Source of the DNA: Pseudomonas arsenicoxydans
GTDB lineage: Bacteria > Pseudomonadota > Gammaproteobacteria > Pseudomonadales > Pseudomonadaceae
Direction of reading: 5' to 3'
DNA length: 64,000 nt
Assembly (NCBI RefSeq): GCF_006438915.1
Contig: NZ_RCZE01000006.1
Location: forward strand, 248,001-312,000
Under the pieces are notes generated by a model. That model saw only the letters and a list, made by a program, of their open reading frames with translations. It searched no databases and was not told where the DNA came from. Positions 55,092 to 64,000 of the stretch are shown here, piece by piece (position 1 is the first letter of the stretch; every line of letters begins with the position of its first letter). The position numbers and the translations under genes are program-made.

Positions 55092-55633
55092 GGGTGGCCT
55101 CGTACCCTTCGTCGTATAAGCCATTCAATGGCAAACAGCAGGCCCATCAATCCGTAGGAAATCAGACCGGTGTACAACATCCACCAACTCAGCGGCGCCC
55201 ACAGGGTCAGGGCGGCGGCGAGTGCAGCGTTACAGAGGAAAAACACACACCAGACAATCGTCACCTGGCGCGTATAAACAATTGCCTTGGCCGGCAAGTA
55301 CGGTTCACGCAACCGAGCCAGACGTTCGATCATCGGCGGTCCGAATTTCAGGCTCAGGCCAAACAGCCCGAGCATGAACAGGCTGATCAGCACCGGGTAC
55401 CAGCGCAGCAACAGCGGGCTGTCGAACAGTGCCAACAACAGGCAGAAGCCCATCGCGGTGATCGCCATCCACAGGCTGCCGGGCTTGCGCACGCCAAGCA
55501 GTGCCCGCGCCAGCCACAGGCTGCCCAGCAACAGGCCGAACTGCCACGGAGCAAAATGCTCCATGCCGAAATACACCGCAAAGGGGTACAACAGGCCTGC
55601 GAGCAGCAGGCCAAGGCCGATCAATCGGCTCAT
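55088..55633 (-). CDS. COG4648-type membrane protein
   Basis: A 181-residue integral membrane protein with five or six hydrophobic segments (LIGLGLLLAGLLYPFAVYF, AITAMGFCLLLALF, YPVLISLFMLGLFGLSL, TIVWCVFFLCNAALAAALTLW, WMLYTGLISYGLMGLLFAIEWL). Homologues are regular members of aryl-polyene clusters, often misnamed gyrase-related; their function is unknown. ATGA overlaps with the ACP gene upstream and the ligase gene downstream. Confidence 0.82.
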   Translation of the reverse strand: MSRLIGLGLLLAGLLYPFAVYFGMEHFAPWQFGLLLGSLWLARALLGVRKPGSLWMAITAMGFCLLLALFDSPLLLRWYPVLISLFMLGLFGLSLKFGPPMIERLARLREPYLPAKAIVYTRQVTIVWCVFFLCNAALAAALTLWAPLSWWMLYTGLISYGLMGLLFAIEWLIRRRVRGHP

Positions 55634-55884
55634 GCGGCCGGTTGAACCAGACGGTAGACCGCCTCGACCACGTCGCTGACAGTGCGCACCGATTTGAATT
55701 CTTCGGCGGCGATTTTCTTGCCGGTCTGACGCTTGATGTGATCGATCAGGTCGACGGCGTCGATGCTGTCGATTTCCAGATCCTGGTACAGGTTCGATTC
55801 GAGGTTCACGCGTTCCGGGTCCAGCTCGAAGAGTTCGACCAAGGCATCGCGCAGGGTGTTGAAAATGTCGTCACGAGTTTGCAT
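55630..55884 (-). CDS. Acyl carrier protein 2
   Basis: An 84-residue ACP. The phosphopantetheine-attachment serine is in LEIDSIDAVDLI. It is acidic and helical as expected. One of two ACPs, corresponding to ApeE/ApeF, that carry the aryl primer and growing polyene. It follows ACP 1 after nine bases. Confidence 0.93.
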   Translation of the reverse strand: MQTRDDIFNTLRDALVELFELDPERVNLESNLYQDLEIDSIDAVDLIDHIKRQTGKKIAAEEFKSVRTVSDVVEAVYRLVQPAA

Positions 55885-55893
55885 GGTCCGGTC

Positions 55894-56154
55894 TCAAGCT
55901 GCCTGTTTTGCAGTGACGAACGCCGCAAGGCTCGCCACGTTGGTGAAGTGATTACGGGTGTCCTTGGCGTCGGCGTCGATTTTGATGCCGTATTTTTTCT
56001 GAATCGCCAGGCCGAGCTCCAGAGCGTCCACCGAATCCAGGCCCAGGCCTTCGCCGAACAATGTCTGGTCGTTGTCAATGTCATCGGCGCTGATGTCTTC
56101 GAGGCCGAGGGCGTCAATGATCAGTTCTTTGATTTCACGGTGCAGTTCGCTCAT
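55894..56154 (-). CDS. Acyl carrier protein 1
   Basis: An 86-residue ACP with the serine in LGLDSVDALEL. The start overlaps the acyltransferase gene by 20 bases. Paired with ACP 2; the different recognition helices (VDALELGLAIQKKYGIKI versus IDAVDLIDHIKRQTGKKI) suggest different partner enzymes. Confidence 0.93.
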   Translation of the reverse strand: MSELHREIKELIIDALGLEDISADDIDNDQTLFGEGLGLDSVDALELGLAIQKKYGIKIDADAKDTRNHFTNVASLAAFVTAKQAA

Positions 56155-56944
56155 CTTCGGCGAGCTCCTTAATAAAGTACGTATGCAAATATTCGTTAAG
56201 CTTGCGCGAAGCCTGCGGGGGCGGGCCTAACGTTGCGAAAGACTGTGGGTCTATATCGGCCCCAACGCGAAAACTGAAGTGCACGCGGCATTTCGGGATC
56301 CGGTACCAGGGCTCGGCCTTGGTCAATGTCGACGGGCTGACCTTGATGATGACCGGGGTGAGGATTTTCGCACCGCGCAAAGCAATCGCCGCGCCCCCCC
56401 GATGAAAGGCTGGCGCCTCGCCAGGCTGGGTGCGCGTGCCTTCGGGAAATATGATCAAGGTCTGACCGTCTTTCAGCGCGTCGGCAGCCGCGTCAAGCAT
56501 GTCCATGCTGCCGTCGTTGCTGATGTATTCGGTGCGACGCAGCGGGGCACGGGTAAAGGGATTGTCCCAGAGACTTTGCTTCACCACGCAGTTGGCATGA
56601 CGCACCAGGCCAATCAGAAACACGACATCGATCAGCGAGGGGTGGTTCGCCAGGATCATTTGCCCGGGACGACCGAGTTTTTCCGCCCCCTGGATGTCGT
56701 AGGTCAGAACACCGGTACGGGCCATGAACCGGACAAAAAACCAGAAGCAGCGACTGACGGTTTTTCGTGCGCGCAGTCGGTGGGTCATGGCATCACCGGG
56801 CAAGCAACCCAGCAACGGGAAAACCACCAGCCGCAGGCACAGGCCGCCCAACCCGAAGAGGGTGAAGCTTGCGGCAGTGGCCAGCAGGCGCCAGTAATAG
56901 GCGTCGCGGTTTTTTCCGGTTACGGGGTGCGATGCCAGGTCCAT
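56135..56944 (-). CDS. PlsC-like 1-acyl-glycerol-3-phosphate acyltransferase
   Basis: About 269 residues from the ATG at 56944. It has one N-terminal membrane span (about residues 17-45), HX4D motif NHPSLID, and IIFPEGTRTQPGEA as the second PlsC signature. In aryl-polyene clusters it is thought to build the lipid anchor. It overlaps the ketosynthase-like gene upstream by 25 bases. The frame is open further up but lacks family similarity there. Confidence 0.9.
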   Translation of the reverse strand: MDLASHPVTGKNRDAYYWRLLATAASFTLFGLGGLCLRLVVFPLLGCLPGDAMTHRLRARKTVSRCFWFFVRFMARTGVLTYDIQGAEKLGRPGQMILANHPSLIDVVFLIGLVRHANCVVKQSLWDNPFTRAPLRRTEYISNDGSMDMLDAAADALKDGQTLIIFPEGTRTQPGEAPAFHRGGAAIALRGAKILTPVIIKVSPSTLTKAEPWYRIPKCRVHFSFRVGADIDPQSFATLGPPPQASRKLNEYLHTYFIKELAEDERTAP

Positions 56945-57645
56945 ACACGTTTCTTCCAGGCATGTTGGCAAGTGGTTTGCTGGCCGAGCAAAGTGCATAA
57001 CAGATTCAGGGCATGGGGCCAGTGGGCTTTGGACAAGCTTTGCGTCGAGCTGTTCAGGGACAACTGCCAGTCGGTACCGGGGGTCAGCAACAAAGCCACT
57101 GCATACGGGAACGGCACATCGTCGATCCAGGCCTCGTAGGCGTCGGGCGGTTGTTCTTCGGTGACAATCAGCAGGACGGCAGGCGCGCCTTCGTCCAGCA
57201 TCGCCGCGGCCTCTAGCATGCCGTGTTCAAGACCGTCGCCGGCGGCGGCGAGCGCCGTCATCTCGCTGGTTTCGCCACGCATGATCGACCAGAGACCAAT
57301 AACGGCGTTGTGTACGGACAAGCTGAATTGAGTGGGCGACAACGGTTGATCGGTCGCCAGATCCCTGAGGATTTCGAATGTGCGCGGCGTTTCGCCGTGG
57401 CGGGAAATAAAGACCAACGGTAGGTCCTTGCGACCATCGGCCAACGGCCAGCCGACACTGAAGGCCATTCGCGCCAAGCGGCTGAGTCGCCGACGCTGCA
57501 TGGCCGGCAGAAACGACACGTCGGGGGCGGCATCGCTGCTCGCAAGCACGACCGGTTGTCGGCTCCATGCCTGCCAGTCGTCCACGCTTTCGAGCCCAGG
57601 AGCCCACGCGCGCCATTGGGCGATGTTGAAGTTGATCAAAGACAT
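56920..57645 (-). CDS. Beta-ketoacyl synthase chain-length-factor-like protein (ApeC-type), first gene of the operon
   Basis: A 241-residue protein matching only the N-terminal ketosynthase-like half (PF13723): INFNIAQWRAWAPGLES, MQRRRLSRLARMAFSVGW, FSLSVHNAVIGLWSI. The active-site Cys of true ketosynthases is missing, as in chain-length factors, which dimerise with an active ketosynthase (ApeO-type). ATG at 57645 has GGGA five bases upstream; the frame extends to 57834 through the putative promoter and is not used. Confidence 0.87.
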   Translation of the reverse strand: MSLINFNIAQWRAWAPGLESVDDWQAWSRQPVVLASSDAAPDVSFLPAMQRRRLSRLARMAFSVGWPLADGRKDLPLVFISRHGETPRTFEILRDLATDQPLSPTQFSLSVHNAVIGLWSIMRGETSEMTALAAAGDGLEHGMLEAAAMLDEGAPAVLLIVTEEQPPDAYEAWIDDVPFPYAVALLLTPGTDWQLSLNSSTQSLSKAHWPHALNLLCTLLGQQTTCQHAWKKRVWTWHRTP

Positions 57646-57733
57646 ACATCCCGCCCCTGCAGGGCTAACGTGACGCGGTGAGTCGCAAAAACAGCGACAG
57701 ACCTTACGTGGCGCGTAACGCCGAGTGGCGCGC

Positions 57734-57762
57734 ATTATCCCGGTGCTACGGGTGCGTAGCAA
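57734..57762 (-). promoter_or_regulatory. Putative promoter and operator of the aryl-polyene operon
   Basis: On the minus strand TTGCTA (57762-57757), 17-bp spacer, GATAAT (57739-57734), about 90 bp before the first gene. A perfect inverted repeat GCTACG-CACC-CGTAGC (57760-57745) overlaps the -35 box and spacer, the place where a dimeric repressor would block polymerase. Confidence 0.5.
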
Positions 57763-58000
57763 ATACTGGTTACATTTTGCGCAAGGAAATGTACCGTCCG
57801 GTCTGCGAAAAGCTTTCGTTTGGCCATTATCCACATCGGGATACTCGCGTCTGTCGGCGCATTACGCGATTCAATGGATGAGATTGCCTCTTATCCATAG
57901 GGAAACAAGCGCTGACCGTGTAGTCCCTATCCCAAGGTGGTAGCTAAGCTGTGCCGTGGACTACTACACTCGGTCATTCTTTGATACACGGAGGTCTGAC

Positions 58001-58771
58001 ATGCGGCGCGTGGTGTTTAATCAAAAAGGTGGCGTGGGCAAATCCAGTATTGCCTGCAATCTGGCGGCGGTCAGCGCCAGCGAGGGCTATCGCACCCTAT
58101 TGGTGGATCTCGATGCCCAGGCCAACTCCACTCAATACCTGACGGGCCTCACCGGCAGCGACATCCCGATGGGCATCGCCGACTTCTTTAAGCAAACCCT
58201 TTCCTCCGGCCCGTTCTCGAAGAAGAACCAGGTCGACATCTACGAAACGCCCTTCGAGAACCTGCACGTGGTCACCGCCACGGCCGAACTGGCGGATTTG
58301 CAGCCCAAGCTTGAGGCTAAACACAAGATCAACAAGTTGCGTAAGTTGCTTGAAGAGTTGGGGGAAGATTACGACCGGATCTACCTGGATACACCGCCGG
58401 CGCTGAACTTCTATGCAGTATCTGCGTTGATTGCCGCGGATCGCGTGCTGATCCCCTTCGACTGCGACAGCTTCTCGCGTCAGGCGTTGTACGGCCTTCT
58501 GGCTGAAATCGAGGAATTGAAGGAAGACCACAACGAAGGCCTGGAAGTCGAAGGCATCGTGGTCAACCAGTTCCAGGCCCGGGCCAGCCTGCCGCAGCAG
58601 ATCCTTGACGAGTTGATCGCCGAAGGGTTGCCGGTGTTGCCGGTGTACCTGGCCAGCTCAGTGCGTATGCGCGAATCCCACCAGGCCAACACACCGCTGA
58701 TCCACCTCGACCCACGGCACAAGCTGACCCAGCAATTCGTCGAGCTGCACAACCTGCTGGAAAATGCCTGA
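58001..58771 (+). CDS. ParA-family ATPase
   Basis: A 256-residue MinD/ParA-type ATPase starting at 58001 after ACGGAGG. Deviant Walker A is KGGVGKSS (residues 9-16), [10 protein letters not shown] is the A' motif, and YLDTPPALN the Walker B region. No parB follows, so this is the orphan chromosomal ParA-like gene of pseudomonads rather than the segregation operon. The cargo is unknown; related orphans position protein clusters. It marks the return to core synteny after the accessory block. An inverted repeat ATAGGGA/TCCCTAT (57897-57930) lies upstream. Confidence 0.9.
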   Translation: MRRVVFNQKGGVGKSSIACNLAAVSASEGYRTLLVDLDAQANSTQYLTGLTGSDIPMGIADFFKQTLSSGPFSKKNQVDIYETPFENLHVVTATAELADLQPKLEAKHKINKLRKLLEELGEDYDRIYLDTPPALNFYAVSALIAADRVLIPFDCDSFSRQALYGLLAEIEELKEDHNEGLEVEGIVVNQFQARASLPQQILDELIAEGLPVLPVYLASSVRMRESHQANTPLIHLDPRHKLTQQFVELHNLLENA

Positions 58772-58797
58772 TCCCGGCTAACACCAGCAATCAAAAT

Positions 58798-58885
58798 GTG
58801 GGAGCGGGCTTGCTCGCGAATGCGGTGTGACAGTCGACATCTACATTAACTGACACACCGCATTCGCGAGCAAGCCCGCTCCCAC
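58798..58885. repeat. REP doublet, 31-bp perfect arms
   Basis: GTGGGAGCGGGCTTGCTCGC-extended arms (58798-58828 and 58855-58885) between the convergent parA and trxC genes. It has the longest perfect arms of the four members in the window, suggesting recent placement. It could serve both genes as a 3' structure. Confidence 0.93.
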
Positions 58886-58903
58886 TTTGAGTCGGTGGTT
58901 GTA

Positions 58904-59338
58904 TTAGATCCCCTGGCTACGCAGCCAACTCATCAACTGCGGTAACGGGAAAGCCCCGCTCTGGCGCGCCACTTCCCGGCCGTTCTTGAACAGAATCAAA
59001 CTCGGAATCGAGCGAATCCCCAACTGCGCCGATAACTGCTGATTCGCCTCGCTGTCCAGTTTCGCCAACCGGCACTTGCCCGCCAATTGAGCGGCCGCCT
59101 GCTCGAACACCGGCGCAAACGACTTGCACGGCCCACACCAATCCGCCCACACATCCACCAGCAACGGCAGATCGCCTTTGATCTGGCTGGCGTAATCGCC
59201 TTGCTTCAGTTCGAACGGCTTGCTCAGCAAGACCTCGGCTTTGCAGCGACCGCATTTTGGGTGGTCGCTGAGGCGCTCGGCGGGGATGCGGTTGAGGCCG
59301 TTGCAGTGGGGGCAGGGGATGAGGAGTGGGTCGGTCAT
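58904..59338 (-). CDS. trxC: Thioredoxin 2 (TrxC)
   Basis: A 144-residue cytoplasmic disulfide reductase. The N-terminal zinc-binding part has CPHC and CGRC (residues ~9-32), which distinguishes TrxC from TrxA. The thioredoxin domain follows with active site WCGPC (near residue 68) and the cis-Pro in SIPSLILF. In E. coli the paralogue is induced by oxidative stress through OxyR; no OxyR site was identified here. The 271-bp upstream gap holds nothing else recognisable. Confidence 0.95.
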   Translation of the reverse strand: MTDPLLIPCPHCNGLNRIPAERLSDHPKCGRCKAEVLLSKPFELKQGDYASQIKGDLPLLVDVWADWCGPCKSFAPVFEQAAAQLAGKCRLAKLDSEANQQLSAQLGIRSIPSLILFKNGREVARQSGAFPLPQLMSWLRSQGI

Positions 59339-59609
59339 TTTGAGTTCCGAAGAATTGAGCAGTCAGGCTCGATGATTTGGAGTCGAAGGCAGGATTTATC
59401 AAGTTGATAAAACGACGGAGGCGAATTCTTAGCCGTCGCAATTGCTCACAGTTTCCGGCTGTTCGGTGTTGAAACGGTAGCTACGCTGGGGGCAAATCAA
59501 CATGACTTAATCATTGGCCAAGGAGATCGCTTTGCTGTCAGCTGCGTGCTACTTTTGTTGCACTTATTGAGTTGTCGATATTTTCCAATTTTCGGATAGG
59601 AGTACTCCC

Positions 59610-59879
59610 GTGTCCGTGACCTCCAAAATCCGCCGTCAGGGTGGTGCTGCAGTGATAACTCTCCCGCCTACCTTACTGAAACTCCTGCATCTGGAGGTGG
59701 GAGCACAGTTGGAACTGAATGTGGTCAATGGCGAGTTGATTGCTCGCCCCGTTGCGCCCTCTTCTCGCAAACGCTACAGCTTGTCCGAGTTGCTTGAAGG
59801 CGCTGAAGAAATGACTGAATTGAATGCGCTGACAGCGTCTGCACGCGAAGGTGATCCAGTTGGCCGGGAGCTGGGTTGA
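59610..59879 (+). CDS. MazE/PemI-like antitoxin (AbrB-type)
   Basis: An 89-residue protein with an N-terminal swapped-hairpin AbrB DNA-binding domain (SKIRRQGGAAVITLPPTLLKLLHLEVGAQLELNVVNGELI) and a C-terminal acidic tail (SLSELLEGAEEMTELN) of the kind that binds and neutralises MazF. GTG start at 59610 with AGGAG eight bases upstream. The stop overlaps the toxin ATG by one base (TGATG), the usual coupling of such pairs. It likely represses its own operon. Confidence 0.88.
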   Translation: MSVTSKIRRQGGAAVITLPPTLLKLLHLEVGAQLELNVVNGELIARPVAPSSRKRYSLSELLEGAEEMTELNALTASAREGDPVGRELG

Positions 59880-60241
59880 TGGTGCGTCGGCAGGCCCCGC
59901 AGCGGGGCGACGTCTATTGGGTTGACCCCAATCCGGTTGCTGGACGAGAAATGATGAATCGGCATCGCTTCGTGGTGATAACGCCACGGGAGATCAATGC
60001 CCTGGGCGTAAGCATGACTGTCCCTATTACCAGCGGCGGCAACTTCAGTCGAAACTCCGGCCTTACGGTCGTCGTGTCAGGTCATGACACGACGGGTGTC
60101 GCGGTATGTAATCAGGTGCGCAGTTTTGATATTGAACAGCGTGTCCGTGATGGCTCTGCCAAGTTTATCGAGCGTCTTGATGATGTGACGATGGCTGACA
60201 TCGTTGCTCGAGTCGTCAGTGCCATCGATCCACTGGATTAA
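59879..60241 (+). CDS. MazF/PemK-like mRNA interferase toxin
   Basis: A 120-residue CcdB/PemK-fold toxin. GDVYWVDPNPVAGREMMNRHRFVVITP contains the catalytic loop region (the usual Arg lies in GREMM), with VPITSGG and the Thr-containing strand following, and VCNQVRSFDIEQR near residue 80 as the second conserved strand. It cleaves mRNA at short sequences; the sequence specificity cannot be read from the protein. ATG 59879 overlaps the antitoxin stop. Confidence 0.88.
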   Translation: MVRRQAPQRGDVYWVDPNPVAGREMMNRHRFVVITPREINALGVSMTVPITSGGNFSRNSGLTVVVSGHDTTGVAVCNQVRSFDIEQRVRDGSAKFIERLDDVTMADIVARVVSAIDPLD

Positions 60242-60247
60242 CCAGCG

Positions 60248-61759
<1,512 letters not shown>

Positions 61760-64000
61760 TTAGTCGAGCTTGGCGGGTGGCGGCTCTTGCAGTGGTTTGC
61801 CATCGGCCATCGGCACCATGGTTGTGCTTTGCGGCTCGATCGGCACCATTTTGTATTCCTGACCCTGAAGGTTCTTGAGGTAGACCTCCATCTGCCGGAA
61901 CGAAATGTTGATGTGCTGCTTCTTGAACTCGCGGTTGATGAAGCGGTTGACCTCATCGAGCACCGGGTTGCGGTCGCCGAGGTCGCGCACGTGCATGCGC
62001 AACTCGTGGTCGAGGGTGCTTTCGCCGAAATTCAGGAAGTACACGTGCGGTTCCGGGTCCTTCAGCACGCGCGGGTTATCGCGGGCAGCCTTGAGCAGCA
62101 GTTCTTTCACCAGGTCCAGGTCGGAGCCGTAATCAACGCCGAGCTTGAGCGTTACCCGGGTGATGGTGTCGGTCAGGGACCAGTTGATCAGCTGCCCGGT
62201 AATGAACGTCTTGTTCGGGACGATGATGTCCTTGCGGTCGAAGTCGGTGATGGTCGTGGCGCGGATGCGGATCTTGCTGACCGTACCCGAAAGGTTGCCG
62301 ATGGTGATGGTGTCGCCGATGCGTACCGGGCGTTCGAACAGAATCATGATGCCGGAGATGAAGTTCGCAAAGATCTCCTGCATCCCGAAACCGATACCCA
62401 GCGATAGTGCTGCCACCAGCCATTGCAATTTGTCCCAGCTGACGCCCAGTGTGGACAAGGTCGAGACGAAACCGATGCCGGCGATTGCATAAGACAACAA
62501 CGTGGTCGTGGCGTAGGCGCTGCCTTGAGCCAGGTTCAGCTTTGACAACACCAGCACTTCGAGAAGCCCCGGCAGGTTGCGCGCGAGCGCCACGGTGATA
62601 CCGATGATGATCAGTGCGCCGAGCATGTCGCCGATGCTGAGCGGCACCATGCTCAAGTTGGCGCCGGTGCCACTGGTGTATTCGTAGAGGGTGATGTTGT
62701 CGAGGTACGAGAACACCGAAATCAGGTCTGACCAGACCCAGTACAGCGCGGCCATGAAACCGCCGAGCAGCGCCAGGCGGATCAGGCGCAAGGACTGTTC
62801 ATTGACCTTCTCGATGTCCAGCGTCGGTTCTTCGATCACCGCTTCGCCGTCCCCGGCCTCTTTCGCAGCCTGACGTTTGGTCAGCGCTCGCTGGTACGCC
62901 AGTCGGCGGGCCGCCACGCTGAGGCCACGCACAAACGTGGCTTCGATCACCAGCCAGAACATCAGCAGGTAAAGGGTGTTGATCAGTCGATCACTGAGCT
63001 TGAGCGCGGTGTAGTAGTAGCCGAAGCACACGGCCACGAACAGCGCGATCGGCAGGGCGGTAAACAGGATCCCCACGATTTTTCGGAATAACGAAGTGTT
63101 CTCGTGCGCCGGGCTGCGCATCAGCAAGCGGCTGAGCAGCCAGGCCATCAAGGCGTAGCAGGTCAACACCACCGGCATGCCCAGCACGTCATCGGCGAGC
63201 GTCGCCGGTTGCAGCTCGGCGACCGCCACTACCGCCACCAGCGCCATGACCACCAGACCGAGTCGACGGATCCAGCCTTGAAGGAATTCGACCTGAGGTT
63301 TTTCCCAACGGAAGTGCAGTTCCGCCACGCCGCCCGGCGCGAGGATCCGGTAGGCGGTGTAGAACACCAGCCACGCCTGGCCCATTTGCAGCAGCGCTGC
63401 ACCCATGTTGGCGTTCTGTCCGCGGGCGTCGATCTGCAAGGCCAGGCCGCACAGGGCCAGGCCGAGCGCGACCGGCATTGCCAGCAAAATATTGATCAGG
63501 ATGGCCTGAGGCGTGTGCCACTGGCTGTCGCGCTTGAAGTGGCCGATGTCCTTGTGAACCTTGTTCAGGCGGGCATACAGGCTCTTGCGCCGCCACAACA
63601 GGGCGCCGATCAGCAGCACCAGCGGCAGAAACAGCAGCGGTCGTTGGATCAGACCGTCGCTCAGTTCGCTCAGGCTGGAAGACCACGGCAAGGTGGTGAC
63701 CTGGCGCTGCAAGCGTTCCGGCACTGCGCGAATCCATTCCAGGTCCAGCGGCTTGTTGCTGGGGATCCAGAACATCTGCTCGTCGAGGGTCGCGCGTAGG
63801 CTTTGCGCGGTGCTCAACAGTTGTTTCTGGTTGAGTTGCAGGGTGATGGATTCGTTGAGCACGGCGCTCAATTCGCGGTTCAGTCGCTCCAGCAGATCGG
63901 CGCGGGTCGTGGCCAGTTCCAGCAGGCTCTTGCGCAGTTGCGGGGTGACTTGCTCTGGCGGTTGGGTCGACAGCAGGTTGTCGACGTAGGTGGCCGGGTT
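61760..64000 (-). CDS. Large mechanosensitive channel (MscK/KefA-type MscS family), C-terminal part
   Basis: The frame is open from 64000 to a stop at 61760, so the N-terminus lies outside the window. About 747 residues are visible: a periplasmic helical part, about eleven membrane segments, then the MscS pore and beta domain (WLVAALSLGIGFGMQEIFANFISGIMILFERPVRIGD, NLSGTVSKIRIRATTITDFDRKDIIVPNK) and the C-terminal alpha-beta domain. It opens under membrane tension to relieve osmotic downshock. It lies 48 bases upstream of selO on the same strand, probably co-transcribed. The large size with many helices fits MscK/YjeP rather than the small MscS. Confidence 0.93.
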   Translation of the reverse strand, partial: NPATYVDNLLSTQPPEQVTPQLRKSLLELATTRADLLERLNRELSAVLNESITLQLNQKQLLSTAQSLRATLDEQMFWIPSNKPLDLEWIRAVPERLQRQVTTLPWSSSLSELSDGLIQRPLLFLPLVLLIGALLWRRKSLYARLNKVHKDIGHFKRDSQWHTPQAILINILLAMPVALGLALCGLALQIDARGQNANMGAALLQMGQAWLVFYTAYRILAPGGVAELHFRWEKPQVEFLQGWIRRLGLVVMALVAVVAVAELQPATLADDVLGMPVVLTCYALMAWLLSRLLMRSPAHENTSLFRKIVGILFTALPIALFVAVCFGYYYTALKLSDRLINTLYLLMFWLVIEATFVRGLSVAARRLAYQRALTKRQAAKEAGDGEAVIEEPTLDIEKVNEQSLRLIRLALLGGFMAALYWVWSDLISVFSYLDNITLYEYTSGTGANLSMVPLSIGDMLGALIIIGITVALARNLPGLLEVLVLSKLNLAQGSAYATTTLLSYAIAGIGFVSTLSTLGVSWDKLQWLVAALSLGIGFGMQEIFANFISGIMILFERPVRIGDTITIGNLSGTVSKIRIRATTITDFDRKDIIVPNKTFITGQLINWSLTDTITRVTLKLGVDYGSDLDLVKELLLKAARDNPRVLKDPEPHVYFLNFGESTLDHELRMHVRDLGDRNPVLDEVNRFINREFKKQHINISFRQMEVYLKNLQGQEYKMVPIEPQSTTMVPMADGKPLQEPPPAKLD

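Overview
The window looks like a chromosomal segment of a fluorescent Pseudomonas (P. fluorescens group). The evidence is the GC-rich codon use, the gene order, and many copies of the REP palindrome GTGGGAGCGGGCTTGCTCGC. From memory of P. aeruginosa PAO1, the order SPOR protein-argS-priA-rpmE-nuclease-malic enzyme-ponA-pilMNOPQ-aroKB-damX-like-gltBD-hemE-MFS-LysR, then ParA, selO and an MscS-type channel, is ancestral. Here that order is interrupted between the LysR gene (ends 28634) and parA (starts 58001) by about 29 kb of accessory DNA. No integrase, transposase or tRNA was seen at the borders.

Region 1 (1-28.6 kb, core). This holds aminoacylation (argS), replication restart (priA), ribosomal protein L31, a secreted nuclease, malic enzyme and penicillin-binding protein 1A. 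Divergent from ponA is the type IV pilus alignment and secretin operon pilMNOPQ, running into aroK-aroB and a DamX-like SPOR protein. Glutamate synthase (gltBD) and hemE follow. A YnfM-type efflux pump with its divergent LysR regulator ends the block. Between damX and gltB lies a 162-bp near-palindrome.

Region 2 (28.6-39.2 kb, accessory, partly AT-rich). It contains an AraC regulator with a divergent TauE/SafE permease, a 31-codon ORF coupled to a DUF3077 gene, and two directly repeated queC genes of the enterobacterial type. The repeats bracket a DUF2846 lipoprotein, a DUF6124 pair and an XRE/S24-like regulator overlapping a YhhQ/VUT (queuosine-precursor) transporter gene. The first queC has ATT in place of a normal start codon, with its ribosome binding site and spacing preserved. 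Next come an OruR-like AraC regulator and a divergent fatty-acid-hydroxylase/FMN-reductase operon.

Region 3 (39.25-57.65 kb). A single minus-strand run of 20 mostly overlapping genes forms an aryl-polyene (xanthomonadin-like) pigment cluster. It has a chain-length-factor-like ketosynthase, an acyltransferase, two ACPs, an acyl-ACP ligase/dehydratase, a glycosyltransferase, an LpxL-like acyltransferase, an aromatic ammonia-lyase, a thioesterase, LolA-like and MMPL export proteins, a CPA2-like antiporter, a halogenase-like flavoprotein, a methyltransferase, a DUF3261 lipoprotein, two more ketosynthases, a dehydratase and a ketoreductase. Two copies of a ~145-bp REP-derived element sit inside the operon. 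One has inserted at the 5' end of the lipoprotein gene and is read in frame.

Region 4 (58.0-64.0 kb, core). parA, trxC, a MazEF-type toxin-antitoxin pair, selO, and the 3' part of a large mechanosensitive channel gene that runs off the window.
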